Shown: positions 29,001 through 35,703 of the stretch, piece by piece | How the letters are laid out: every line of letters starts with the position of its first letter | Position numbering within the stretch: position 1 is the stretch's first letter | DNA from: Liquorilactobacillus ghanensis DSM 18630 | Lineage (GTDB): Bacteria; Bacillota; Bacilli; Lactobacillales; Lactobacillaceae | Length of the DNA stretch: 64,000 nucleotides | Assembly (NCBI RefSeq): GCF_001435235.1 | Contig: NZ_AZGB01000009.1 | Coordinates: 1-64,000, forward strand | Direction: 5' to 3' | The notes under the pieces: model-generated | Databases searched by the model: none | Told to the model about the DNA's origin: nothing | What the model saw: the letters and a program-made list of their open reading frames with translations, nothing else | Made by a program: the position numbers and the translations under genes

Positions 29001-29234
29001 AGCCGCCCGATTAAAATAACTACTAACAGTTTCATTCATCTTAGCTAACTGTTGTTGTACTTTGGCTAAACCTTTTGACAAGTCTAGGTTACTTTCTGTT
29101 TTTTCCATACTGGACTTAGTTGTACCAGATACTTTCATACCAAAATTACTAAAAGCTGACTGAATCTTATCAAGAGTTGGCTGCAGCGCTTCAGTATTAA
29201 CTTTAAATAACACTTCAAGTTCTTCTAATTCCAA
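23028..29234 (-). CDS. Tape measure protein with SLT transglycosylase domain
   Basis: A 2068-residue protein that sets tail length and passes into the cell at DNA entry. The N-terminus is coiled coil; residues 355-440 are hydrophobic; about 480-560 contain tandem EQNRQQ/KQANEQIQAQN repeats. Residues 690-940 hold repeats of about 60 residues around AFDEAWRHGDAGT. Residues 1370-1580 hold repeats of the type AQQAGSTLGNWVNDFRNGAS. Around 1815-1935 lies an SLT lysozyme-like domain (IQTESGGNE, LLQVKPPTF, YGRTGMLGVIG), which would open the wall locally. It is the largest gene in the window. Confidence 0.93.
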   Translation of the reverse strand: MELEELEVLFKVNTEALQPTLDKIQSAFSNFGMKVSGTTKSSMEKTESNLDLSKGLAKVQQQLAKMNETVSSYFNRAAESANQGAGKVSQNAGKMFSGTQQKVKKDLDSVISTINSKMDQARAAQSKVNELLSQKNSLSNDQQKGKQGIQIDNQVASAQAQMTRYQNQAKALAQAMQREFNAIPDSLKRIASAMDENEVKINTLRNQLKRLQQSYQDTQGAAEIAPGNKRTQSNLTSLENSMMSTRDKMSKLINANDELAQSYAYVEDRAKPLKSALAQISTELNSTEATASKSSNIFSRLGSSMGNFGNRMRNIGSSIREATSGMNMFGNSSESSMNRATRSGRDYYSVLGSIKSQLMFLPSMLLVYGLLYNGIIKLTGGMAAALKTNQQFASSLNQIKANLMIAFYPIYSAALPAINAMMSAISKATSWIAQFTSALFGMSYSTAKKGASGLYSQIQAMNDTSKASKAAADQIKEANKQIKEQNRQQAEAVKQANEQIQAQNRQQAAAVKQANEQIQAQNRAQELSAKHENEQIREQNRQASAQVKADNAQITASNKAAAESYEQQKKAAEDLSNTLMGFDELNVLDKNQANDLEAPEKQALESYQAQPTVSSPDLTPTQSAPDSTPTQPAPESTPLESADDAGDAGDDSGINFDNTPNTIFDSAADSAKKLKKILGELFDPMKEAWDAKGKDVMDAAKYAADELGKDFKDVGKSFMNVWTNGTGKETMENLLQLVADLLNIIGDIGKAFDEAWRHGDAGTDLIQTMFNSLNDVLRLLHDIATSFRQAFNDNGLGEKIFANLIQLATDIFKIIGDIAKAFDNAWTHGDAGTKLFQAMLTLVNTFIKTLDGIAKVFDEAWNKGNAGQKVFSALITSATKVIDLLNDIATSFKNAFNDSTGQKILSDILGIAKDVVQTIGNFAGQFDKAWQHGNTGTSIFKTLLGMVSDITGALKDMADYTVQWSSKLNFAPLLKSIDNLLQAIRPIAKDVWDGLDWGYKNVLLPLAKFTITQLIPNFLNLVAAALKLLGSIISAAKPVFSWLWNNFLQPLAKWTGGVIVDALKTLTSALSGLSDWATKHKTIVEWILSTIIALMAVKYTTKAYASLGTDLTNIVKNIEKSGGLKSIVSSWFSKITGLDDLKEAVAATKELWGFAKLKWVSFASSLKDIWTAFKNWSIWGKAAAVAQDALDAVMDLNPYVLLALAVAAVVAALVELYKHDKKFRDFCNDIYKSITQWLGDAITWLKKNWAQAAVTIINPIAGVATWFLKDTSVGQSITKWASKLPGKAADWAKSVGTTIGKHVTNAKKDIQQAGQNIGNWISEFQSGASKKMSGWASGLGQLISDAINGTKDKASDAKKLIHDAGNNIGTWINDFQSDANKTMSGWAAGLGQLVHDAVAGAKDKASSVKKLVEDAGSKIGTWINNFHDSANKLMSDWAGRLGTVVRNGVNTAKSLAQQAGTTLGGWVNNFRSGASQTASKWASSLGSTVRSGINGARNLAQQAGSTLGNWVNDFRNGASRTISGWASGLGSTVRSGVNGARSLAQQAGSAIGSWISEFRGGTAQNLFSWAGSLGGNIARGVRNGLSAIKNAMNDVADAIKSPVKKAVNKVKDGINWVLKKVGASGLSWGIFNWAKGTNSHPGGLAMVNDQQGPSYRESFELPNGKQGIFPDVRNLVLPLPKGTKVKTASETQKTMSQIMPHYAGGIGDFDFDFSGLDALSKINWADLFSGIGSGIGDMWDGVTDEFDSILSDVSHPKKLLDYMVNKFMDYDYSWSTMQTNLAKGTVKTEENGLMSWAKNIMKKFGVGTQTGPGASGWTDAVKKALAKLGLPTTSNYVSAWVRQIQTESGGNEKAMGGTDGLSDGHAEGLLQVKPPTFAAYHLSGFNDIWKGYDNMLAGINYAIHRYGRTGMLGVIGHGHGYENGGYGDQQGLYPLFEGNKPEIVLPLTNKERTLDLIQQALKFIGVNFSNGFQIPKSLTNPISLAAVDSVSTQSTAANMSGGGVSELGTTIVNALMQGLQMNNLGGTNSNQPININLTLNVGNDKFGEAAIKGINAVNAKNHRNMLNL

Positions 29235-29235
29235 G

Positions 29236-29672
29236 TTATTTTCCCCCTTTCATTAACTTTCTAGCATTTTTAATTTGAGTTGCTCTAGCCATTAGAGCCA
29301 TTTGTGTTTTCTTCCACTCAGGCACCTGTTCAGTCTGTTTTGATTCATTCAAAAATGGATAAGCTTCTTCCAATTTAGGCATTTTAGCTGGATCATTAAA
29401 TGCATATGCAATTAGATTAGCTTGCTGGTGATCCATCATCGCTTTAAACTTCATCTCATCTACTCGGTTTTTACGATTAGCAAGTGTTTGAACCATGATT
29501 TCTTCAAAGCTCATCTCCCAAAATTGCTCAGCATCTACACCATATTGAACAGCTAACGGATAAATAGCTCTTAGTAGTTCACTAACTGTCTGGTATTTTA
29601 CTGATTGTTGTCCAGTAGACTCAGTTGAGATTCCGAAATTGTCTTCGAAGCCGAAGCCTTTTTGCCGAAAAA
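29236..29672 (-). CDS. Tail assembly chaperone, -1 frame extension (gpT-like)
   Basis: A reading frame without its own ribosome binding site that is open from the slippery site of the preceding gene to 29,236. Read by a -1 shift it yields a GT-type fusion containing EQFWEMSFEEIMVQ and a helical C-terminus rich in Lys and Met. An ATG at 29,514 lies inside it and lacks a Shine-Dalgarno. Such fusions guide tail tube assembly on the tape measure and are absent from the virion. Confidence 0.75.
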
Positions 29673-29981
29673 ACCTGATTCCTGGAATAAATCAGTCAAT
29701 ACCTGAAAAAGTTCCATCGGTGAATGCCCCTCATCAAGATATTTCTCAAATGCTTTAAAAATATCATTATCGGTAACTCCGTGAGTTTGATTTGCACCTT
29801 GCAATACAATCAAAATTTCATTGATTGGTGGTAATTTCATCTCACCATCTCCAGACATAAACAGTGACATCATTGACTTGCCTAAACGTTTTTCAATTTC
29901 CAAAATGTCACGTGCTGCAAGCTTTAACTCAAGGTTTAAACCGCCAAAATTAAATTCTTTAGTTGCTTTTTTTACTGTCAT
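29598..29981 (-). CDS. Tail assembly chaperone (gpG-like)
   Basis: A 127-residue protein beginning MTVKKATKEFNFGGLNLEL, with the helical core (ILEIEKRLGKSMMSL) typical of gpG-type chaperones. The next frame follows by -1 shift at the T6C site (29,667-29,673), about 25 codons before its own stop. It is placed between tail tube and tape measure as expected. Confidence 0.8.
   Translation of the reverse strand: MTVKKATKEFNFGGLNLELKLAARDILEIEKRLGKSMMSLFMSGDGEMKLPPINEILIVLQGANQTHGVTDNDIFKAFEKYLDEGHSPMELFQVLTDLFQESGFFGKKASASKTISESQLSLLDNNQ
29667..29673 (-). promoter_or_regulatory. -1 ribosomal frameshift site TTTTTTC
   Basis: In the zero frame the codons are GGT TTT TTC, so the heptamer reads T TTT TTC, a canonical X XXY YYZ slippery sequence. 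Slippage puts ribosomes into the open frame that ends at 29,236. A second, weaker candidate (CAAAAAG) lies at 29,658-29,664. Confidence 0.78.
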
Positions 29982-30051
29982 TAAATATTCCTCCTAAATC
30001 CGTTTCATCTTTCTCGTCTCTGTTTGCGTTGTTGAATCGATTAATTAAGTT

Positions 30052-30363
30052 CTAACTTCCAGCCGGCGAAGTTGGTACTGTGAATGCTGGTACTGGAACG
30101 TGGTCACTAGCATCCTCACCAATATCAGTTCCTGCAACAGAATCATAAAATGCTTCATATGTCCCGGCTGCGTAATCCCCTGCGGTCAAGGTCGTTAATG
30201 TTACAGATTTAGCACCCTTAGCTCCTGCAAATAACGCATGGGTTGTAGGATTGCTAATCTTCAAGTACTGATTACTTCTATCAACTGAATTATCAGCATC
30301 AGAACTAATTACAGTAGATGTAGCTGTTGGCGCTACCGTGACCTCAGCAGGGGCTATTATTTT
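30052..30363 (-). CDS. Ig-like extension of the tail tube protein (-1 frame)
   Basis: An open frame of about 102 codons with no start codon or ribosome binding site, entered by -1 shift at the end of the tail tube gene. It encodes APAEVTVAPTATSTVI, then a beta-rich domain ending PVPAFTVPTSPAGS. This resembles the Ig-like/BIG2-type domains that many phages attach to a minority of tail subunits by frameshift. It would project from the tail and probably bind the cell surface weakly. Confidence 0.7.
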   Translation of the reverse strand, partial: KIIAPAEVTVAPTATSTVISSDADNSVDRSNQYLKISNPTTHALFAGAKGAKSVTLTTLTAGDYAAGTYEAFYDSVAGTDIGEDASDHVPVPAFTVPTSPAGS

Positions 30364-30821
30364 GACGGTGCTGGTGCTGAAGGTGTACCGAAATCAGGCC
30401 CATCAGAAACTACTACCGTGATTGTGAAACCCATTGCCCCATTAACAGCCACATTCTCAATTTTCAAGGTGAATGACCCTTGGAATGTTGCTGTCAGCCC
30501 ATCTGGAAATGTTACTTTCCAATAGTACTGCGTTTGGCCATCACCCTGAGAAACAAGGCTAGAAAAGTTGCTTCCCTTATAAACACAAGAAAATGCTAAG
30601 TTCTGTGTGTTTTGAATACCGGCTACACTCTTTTTCTTTGTATCAGACAAGTCGGTGACATCAATAGTTTCAGGATCCGCACCAATGTCAGGCGTAGTTT
30701 TGATACCTGCAATTGGAGTGAAAGCTTTATTATCTGTAGAAATTGCTAGCGTTGTTCCTGTTGCAGCTAAGCCTTCACTTGCATCAACTGCAAATTTTTG
30801 TAAATCAATCATTTTAAGCAT
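30357..30821 (-). CDS. Major tail (tube) protein
   Basis: A 154-residue structural protein of the TP901-1/phi13-like type (ATGTTLAISTDN; DVTDLSDTKKKSVAG; GSFTLKIENVAVNGAMGF). The ATG at 30,821 is supported by GGGGGA at the proper distance. The first residues MLKMIDLQKFAVDAS resemble the L27-type Prp cleavage motif (LQxFA), so the N-terminus may be processed. The stop codon is preceded by AAAA, where a -1 shift adds an Ig-like domain. Confidence 0.88.
   Translation of the reverse strand: MLKMIDLQKFAVDASEGLAATGTTLAISTDNKAFTPIAGIKTTPDIGADPETIDVTDLSDTKKKSVAGIQNTQNLAFSCVYKGSNFSSLVSQGDGQTQYYWKVTFPDGLTATFQGSFTLKIENVAVNGAMGFTITVVVSDGPDFGTPSAPAPSK
30360..30363 (-). promoter_or_regulatory. Candidate -1 frameshift site at the tail tube stop
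   Basis: Zero frame: TCA AAA TAA. The Lys tRNA on AAA can move back one base to another AAA, just before the stop codon. This places the ribosome in the frame of the Ig-like extension. The run is shorter than a full heptamer, so efficiency is uncertain. Confidence 0.6.
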
Positions 30822-30834
30822 TAATTGTTCCCCC

Positions 30835-31200
30835 TTATTTTTCGTAAACTCTGTTCATCGCGTTATCCACGATTCCTGTAAATTTGATAAACACACGTGA
30901 TATACCACTCAAATTTTCATCGCCCACATCATTAGAAAAGCCCATAGCAGAAAATTTCGCTATGAGCTGATTGGTAATACCTGTTAAACTTCCTTGATCT
31001 AAAAATAAATCAATTGTGATTGTCCATTTTGTTAGCAGTTCGTTCATATCTGAATCTCTAAAATGAGATTTATGTTGAGTTGAATAAATGGCAACCGGAT
31101 AAACAGTAAACGTATCAGGATAACTGGTAGTAACTAACTTAATATCTGCAATCGACTTAATAGTCTGATAAGCTATCGTCTTCATATTAATTATTTCCAT
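30835..31200 (-). CDS. Tail completion protein (gp17-like)
   Basis: A 121-residue protein with the YPVAIYSTQHKSHFRDSDMNEL type of sequence seen in tail terminator/minor capsid proteins between the HK97 gp10-like gene and the tail tube. GGGAGGAT precedes the ATG at 31,200. It probably caps the tail at the head end. Confidence 0.7.
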   Translation of the reverse strand: MEIINMKTIAYQTIKSIADIKLVTTSYPDTFTVYPVAIYSTQHKSHFRDSDMNELLTKWTITIDLFLDQGSLTGITNQLIAKFSAMGFSNDVGDENLSGISRVFIKFTGIVDNAMNRVYEK

Positions 31201-31203
31201 TAG

Positions 31204-31752
31204 TTATCCTCCCAACTTATCGTGTAAGGCTCTGTTTATTCGATTAGCAACTATTTTGTCAGCTTCAGAAGACGTTTGATCAATAGCTGGCGTTAAAAAT
31301 TGTCTTGCTGGTTGACCTTTAGTCCGATAAAACTTCTTTCCTTTAATCGTGATTACTGGCATCCCATAAACTTCATTTAAATCAACGTCTACCTTATCAG
31401 CCGGAATGAACCAAGGCGTTTGCCGATATGATGGTTCAAAACCATCTGGCAGTTTTTTCGGTGACATTTGGCCAACAAGCCCAGTTCCTAGCTCTCTATA
31501 CCATGCAACTGCATTATCGGACCAAACACGACCAACAATCTTTCCGTCTTTTTCAACTACTTCATACTTCAAACTTCGAGCTAATTCACCATTGCCATGC
31601 TTTATAGATGATTGAAGCTCTTTAATTGCATAGCCTTCAGCCTTTTCAGCTACATCAAAAGCGCCATCCCAAATTGCATCGTGAAAAATGCCAGGTAATT
31701 TCTGTAGCTTTGCTTTTAAGCTATCCATTCCTTTGATTTCAAATTCAGCCAT
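31204..31752 (-). CDS. HK97 gp10-like head-tail joining protein
   Basis: A protein of about 182 residues starting MAEFEIKGMDSLKAKLQKLP, the usual look of HK97 gp10-family proteins, with AWYRELGTG in the middle and RQFLTPAID near the C-terminus. It overlaps the preceding gene by 8 bases. A GTG three codons earlier is an alternative start. Role: connection of tail to head. Confidence 0.78.
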   Translation of the reverse strand: MAEFEIKGMDSLKAKLQKLPGIFHDAIWDGAFDVAEKAEGYAIKELQSSIKHGNGELARSLKYEVVEKDGKIVGRVWSDNAVAWYRELGTGLVGQMSPKKLPDGFEPSYRQTPWFIPADKVDVDLNEVYGMPVITIKGKKFYRTKGQPARQFLTPAIDQTSSEADKIVANRINRALHDKLGG

Positions 31753-32092
31753 CTTGATCACGCTTTTCGAGAGTTATATTTTTGTGCGTAGCAAATGTTT
31801 GTACCTGATTAATCAAATAGTCTGGATCATCATCCTTGCTAACATTCAAACAGATGCCCCAATTTTCACTCTGATTTTCATTAAGCACATTGCCTTGATA
31901 CTTGCATGACTTAATATACTTAAGCTGCTTTCCCCATACTTGTGCATTAACTTGACCACCAGCACTTTGAACGTTCATCTTGATTTCAATCGGATCTGAC
32001 CAACCGCCTGTGATAACATTGCCCTCATCGTCGGTTGTCTGTTGTGGCTTTCTCACATAAGCAGTAGTCAAATCGGTAGGCCTTAATCTCAT
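31745..32092 (-). CDS. Head closure protein (SPP1 gp16-like)
   Basis: A 115-residue protein beginning MRLRPTDLTTAYVRKP, predicted beta-barrel. It is in the usual position of head-closure proteins and overlaps its neighbours at both ends. Function inferred from position and size. Confidence 0.65.
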   Translation of the reverse strand: MRLRPTDLTTAYVRKPQQTTDDEGNVITGGWSDPIEIKMNVQSAGGQVNAQVWGKQLKYIKSCKYQGNVLNENQSENWGICLNVSKDDDPDYLINQVQTFATHKNITLEKRDQDG

Positions 32093-32427
32093 GAAAATCC
32101 CCTCACTTTACCAACTCGGTATGGTGCAAGTGACGATCGAATACTAGCAGGAATGCCAGTTTCAAAGGTTCGAGTTACGCTACCTTCAATTCTTTCAATT
32201 TCGCCTTCATCGGCTTGCTGGTTATACATGACAATTGCTAGCCGCTTGGCTTGAATCAAGATTGGTGCAGTTAAATTAGCTCGTCCTGTGTAATCAAGGC
32301 ACATCTGAATTGCATCATCGAACATATCTGAAACAACTGCTGCATCATTTGAATCGGCAGCCACTCCTAAGCGTGCATACAACTTTGTAAGTTGACCCGC
32401 CTTATCTGGCGGACTTGGTGTTGGCAT
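32089..32427 (-). CDS. Head-tail connector (gp6/gp15-like DNA packaging adaptor)
   Basis: A 112-residue mostly helical protein (KLYARLGVAADSNDAAVVSDMF; MCLDYTGRANL; RLAIVMYNQQADEGEIERIEGSV), typical of gp6-like adaptors that extend the portal after packaging. ATG 32,427 follows GAGGTGAT. Confidence 0.78.
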   Translation of the reverse strand: MPTPSPPDKAGQLTKLYARLGVAADSNDAAVVSDMFDDAIQMCLDYTGRANLTAPILIQAKRLAIVMYNQQADEGEIERIEGSVTRTFETGIPASIRSSLAPYRVGKVRGFS

Positions 32428-32439
32428 ATACAATCACCT

Positions 32440-32592
32440 CTATTTTTTAATTGACTGTTTGTCTTTTTTGGCTGAATCAAGGCAAACAAAAAGCTTATCA
32501 TTGAAATGTTTCTGATCAATGACAAGCTCTTCATTCTTTTTATAACGTTTACCATTATGCCGCACTGGCATATCTTTGACTCTAACTTTCAT
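32440..32592 (-). CDS. Small phage protein of the connector region
   Basis: A 50-residue basic protein (MKVRVKDMPVRHNGKRYKKN...), with a GAGGTG ribosome binding site before the ATG. Similar 45-60-residue proteins commonly stand between the capsid gene and the connector in lactic acid bacterial phages. It lies 12 bases after capsid and 12 before the connector. Function unknown. Confidence 0.72.
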   Translation of the reverse strand: MKVRVKDMPVRHNGKRYKKNEELVIDQKHFNDKLFVCLDSAKKDKQSIKK

Positions 32593-32604
32593 TTAAAGCA
32601 CCTC

Positions 32605-33615
32605 TTAGGCTAAAACTTGTGCCTGGAATACTTCGTCAGCTGCTGCGAATGCAGGTAATGCTACAGCCGAAGCCTTTTCCCATGTACCGATTGGGTCATG
32701 TGATTCGGTATAAATCATGTCATAAACATTGCCCACAGCATTTACTTGTGCCGAGCCATTAAACTGCGCCAGTTCTTCCGGTGTTGGTCCGAACACTTTA
32801 TTGCCTAATGGATCATCATTCATTAAAACAATCCGATTTTCTGGGAAGTAACGGTTTGAAACGCCCTTGCCATCTTTGTATTTCTGATCATAAGTCCGAA
32901 TGATTGGCAAACCTTGCAATTGCATGAATGCATCGAATTCAGCTTGTCCAAGAGCGCGTGTTGAAGTACCAAACACTGCCTGTAACACTTTAGCGTTAGT
33001 GGTAATCAAGCGGTATACCTTGCGAGATGTTAAAGCACGTGTTGGTGCAATATCAAGTGAATCACACCAGCGAACGATATCTCCTAAGATATCAGCATCG
33101 GCATTATCCCATGTAGCTGTGCCAGACAATGCTTCTTGATGAGCTGATGGCACACTATAATCAAGTGAGATACTCAAATTACCATTTTCATCTGCTAAGA
33201 GTGTTTTACCAGTTGCTAAAACGTCCATTGACATCTTTTCAACGCGAGCTAAAACGCCTTGATTAAGTACATCAAAGTCATTAAATACGTGTTGTTTAAG
33301 GTATGCACCTTCGGCTGGTGTCCGTGGGTTAAGCAATGCATATAAATTTTGTTCTTTAATCTGCATTTTGCGTTTGATCAAAGCTAATTCAATAGCCTTT
33401 TCTGATGCTGTACGGCTACCAATCTCAGCTTCTGCATCAAAAGCTGCTACTGAAGCAATGATTGGTACACGTGTCTGACGGTTCAATACATCAACAGTTA
33501 GTGAGTTGACTTTAGTTGCTGGAAACAGTGAATCGCCTAGAAATGGTGCATACTGACGATTTAACGAAAAGTCAATTAAATCGTGTTGTGAAAATAAATC
33601 TCCGATTGTTGTCAT
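32605..33615 (-). CDS. Major capsid protein (gpE-like)
   Basis: A 336-residue protein with the HK97-fold look of the lambda gpE type (SLTVDVLNRQTRVPIIA; AAFDAEAEIGSR; YFPENRIVLMNDDPLG; GTWEKASAVALPAF). It forms the shell with the decoration protein. It carries no obvious N-terminal Prp motif, unlike the scaffold. Confidence 0.85.
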   Translation of the reverse strand: MTTIGDLFSQHDLIDFSLNRQYAPFLGDSLFPATKVNSLTVDVLNRQTRVPIIASVAAFDAEAEIGSRTASEKAIELALIKRKMQIKEQNLYALLNPRTPAEGAYLKQHVFNDFDVLNQGVLARVEKMSMDVLATGKTLLADENGNLSISLDYSVPSAHQEALSGTATWDNADADILGDIVRWCDSLDIAPTRALTSRKVYRLITTNAKVLQAVFGTSTRALGQAEFDAFMQLQGLPIIRTYDQKYKDGKGVSNRYFPENRIVLMNDDPLGNKVFGPTPEELAQFNGSAQVNAVGNVYDMIYTESHDPIGTWEKASAVALPAFAAADEVFQAQVLA

Positions 33616-33633
33616 TACTAAATTCCCCCTTTA

Positions 33634-34005
33634 TTATTTTCCAGTTGTAGTTCCATTTGCTGGCGCAGCCGGTGTAGCAGCCTCATCAACAAAACTGATT
33701 CGTTTTAATGCAGTAATAGCCGCTGCAGCTGGTTCAACTGGTAACTTCTTGCCATAGATGAAGCCATCAACAATAACTCCAACTGGTTGAGCACCGTTTG
33801 TTACATCGACCTCATCAATTGTTACCCCTTCAGCAGATGCATCATTGGTTGGATAAACGGTACCTGCTGGAATCACCTTGTGACCACGTCCATCAGTTGT
33901 TACAGCGTAACTTGTTGAATCAACCTGGCGTGGAAAAGATACAAACTTTTCTGAAGCTAAGAAATTAGTTTCGTTGACTGTTTCTGTTGCTTTAACATAA
34001 GCCAT
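33634..34005 (-). CDS. Head decoration/fibre protein
   Basis: A 123-residue protein rich in Val, Thr and Ala, predicted beta (SYAVTTDGRGHKVIPAGTVYP; AQPVGVIVDGFIYGKKLP), between scaffold and major capsid, as decoration proteins usually are. It resembles the lambda gpD-like group loosely. Confidence 0.68.
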   Translation of the reverse strand: MAYVKATETVNETNFLASEKFVSFPRQVDSTSYAVTTDGRGHKVIPAGTVYPTNDASAEGVTIDEVDVTNGAQPVGVIVDGFIYGKKLPVEPAAAAITALKRISFVDEAATPAAPANGTTTGK

Positions 34006-34020
34006 TTATATTTCCTCCCT

Positions 34021-34686
34021 TTATTTAGTAGCCCAAAAATTCGTTTTGATAGGCTGCTGTTGCTTATTAAATTGTTCTGCGACTGTCGCTCCTTCAGATT
34101 TCTTTGCAGCATTCGTTGAGCCTGGAACAGATGTACTTGAAGCAGCAATACGTTTATCAATTGCTTTTTGTAAGCTATCAGCAAACACTTTTGACACATT
34201 CTTGTATGCTTCTTCAAGCGCATCATCATCAGACAAAACACCTTCACCAAATACACTGATCAGCCCAGTTGGTAAATCATCATTGCCAAGTCGTTCAGTA
34301 ATCTTTGCACGATTCTCAACAACCTTAGCATGAGTTTGTGACTCAGCTAACTGTTTTTGAAGCTGTTCTTTATCGTATTGAGCTTTCTCCAAGTCAGTCA
34401 TTTTGTCATAATTTTTTTGCTGTTTTGCTTCACTGGCTTTCTTTTCATCATGTGTCTTAATTGCACTCTGAATTAATTTGTCAGTGTATGCTTGCAGTTC
34501 TTTCTCATCAGCAAATGACTTAAATGGTTTTGATGCTGGATCATTTGGCTTAGGGTCATTAGGCTTTGGATCACTAGCATTCGGATCTACTGATTTTGGG
34601 TCAGTAGGTGCTGGATCTCCACCACTTTGACCGCCTTCTCCACCTTCAGCAAACATCTGTAAATTCATCTTTAGTAGCTTTTTCAT
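34021..34686 (-). CDS. Scaffolding protein (DUF4355-like) with Prp-type N-terminus
   Basis: A 221-residue protein. Residues 20-50 are a Pro/Asp/Ser repeat of the type DPKSVDPNASDPKPNDP; residues 60-150 are charged coiled coil. This is a usual scaffold layout. The N-terminus is MKKLLKMNLQMFAEGG: LKMNLQMFA strongly resembles the cleavage motif of ribosomal protein L27 and of staphylococcal phage 80alpha scaffold. Cleavage after the Ala would release the first 13 residues. Located directly before decoration and capsid. Confidence 0.82.
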   Translation of the reverse strand: MKKLLKMNLQMFAEGGEGGQSGGDPAPTDPKSVDPNASDPKPNDPKPNDPASKPFKSFADEKELQAYTDKLIQSAIKTHDEKKASEAKQQKNYDKMTDLEKAQYDKEQLQKQLAESQTHAKVVENRAKITERLGNDDLPTGLISVFGEGVLSDDDALEEAYKNVSKVFADSLQKAIDKRIAASSTSVPGSTNAAKKSEGATVAEQFNKQQQPIKTNFWATK

Positions 34687-34856
34687 TGTTAAAACTCCTT
34701 TCGCCCACGCATTTCTGTTAATTCAGTCCACAAAAAAAGCACCCCATGCATTGCTTACGCCCCACACATTGTGCTGATTTAATCATGATGTCTTCAACAG
34801 ACCCACGCATGCTATTTAATTGTTACCCAGTTTAGTGACATTTGGCAGGTCAAAAA

Positions 34857-35378
34857 CTAAGCATATCCAATTTTCTTCTTTATGCTTTTTTCCAATAACT
34901 TTCTTTTTTTTATTAATTTTTCTATATCTTTTCCTACATCCAAATCACGATACTCTATTTCGCCTTTTTTTCCTTTCAAATACTGACTATATTTATCGGA
35001 AATATGCCCCCATCCATTTAACAGATTTAGGCTCTTTTTATATATATGATTTGGAATATAAAATTCTTTTTCATACAAAAAGCTTACAGTTTCATCTAAT
35101 ATGTCTTCAAGTTCTTGAAGCCCATATTCCGATGGTGCCCTGTTGCCCCAAGATTCAACGGTCTTTATTTTTTTATATGCTTTTAATATGAGAGCGGATT
35201 GTTTCTCTATTTGTTTTAATTTAAATTCTAACTTTTTTACTCTTATTGCACTTCCAATATAAGCTACCGCTATTGGTATCGCTATATACAACAATAACCA
35301 TTTTAATGCTTGCCATAAGTTTGGATTATCATACCAAGGAGAACTAGCTTTCACAGCCCCTAGCAAAAATATTTCCAT
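34857..35378 (-). CDS. Membrane-anchored hypothetical protein in head-gene cargo cluster
   Basis: A 173-residue protein. Hydrophobic helix at residues 24-45 (LKWLLLYIAIPIAVAYIGSAI), then a charged, helical cytoplasmic part rich in Lys. ATG 35,378 is chosen because GAGGTGATGG lies before it. No family recognised. It sits between the minor head gene and scaffold genes, where most phages have nothing, so it is probably an acquired accessory gene. A terminator may follow (T7 run near 34,731-34,737, weak). Confidence 0.6.
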   Translation of the reverse strand: MEIFLLGAVKASSPWYDNPNLWQALKWLLLYIAIPIAVAYIGSAIRVKKLEFKLKQIEKQSALILKAYKKIKTVESWGNRAPSEYGLQELEDILDETVSFLYEKEFYIPNHIYKKSLNLLNGWGHISDKYSQYLKGKKGEIEYRDLDVGKDIEKLIKKRKLLEKSIKKKIGYA

Positions 35379-35431
35379 TTCCATCACCTCACTAATAATA
35401 TAGCAAAGTGAGAATCTTATGTTAACTAATT

Positions 35432-35681
35432 TCAAAAATAATATTTCTTATTTTCAAACTTCTTATAAGCGTCAAGATACAATTCATTCTTATCGCCGTT
35501 AAAAGTTGCTTCATAGTACATTCCATCGTTCAACGCGGTACTTAGTAGTGCCTTGTTGTTTTGAAGTGTTTTAGATAGCCACACAACATTCAACTGAAAC
35601 ATTATCTGTTTTATCTAAGTGTTCATTAGCATAATTTACAACCAATTCCTTACACTTATCGATAAATTTTTGATTATCCAT
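35432..35681 (-). pseudogene. Broken DUF6275-like small phage gene
   Basis: Starts well (MDNQKFIDKCKELVVNY, RBS AAGGAGA) but meets a stop at 35,571 after 36 codons. The rest of the expected protein (WLSKTLQNNKALLSTALND and LYLDAYKKFENKKYYF) continues in another frame to 35,432. A small indel near 35,580-35,590 explains this. It resembles the short DUF6275 proteins of lactobacillar phages. A sequencing error would give the same picture. Confidence 0.65.
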
Positions 35682-35703
35682 TTTTATTTTTCTCCTTATT
35701 TAA

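Noticed and set aside
34700-34820. Three CCCAYGCAT-like repeats before the scaffold gene
   Set aside because: Too short and irregular to call a site; possibly part of a weak terminator.
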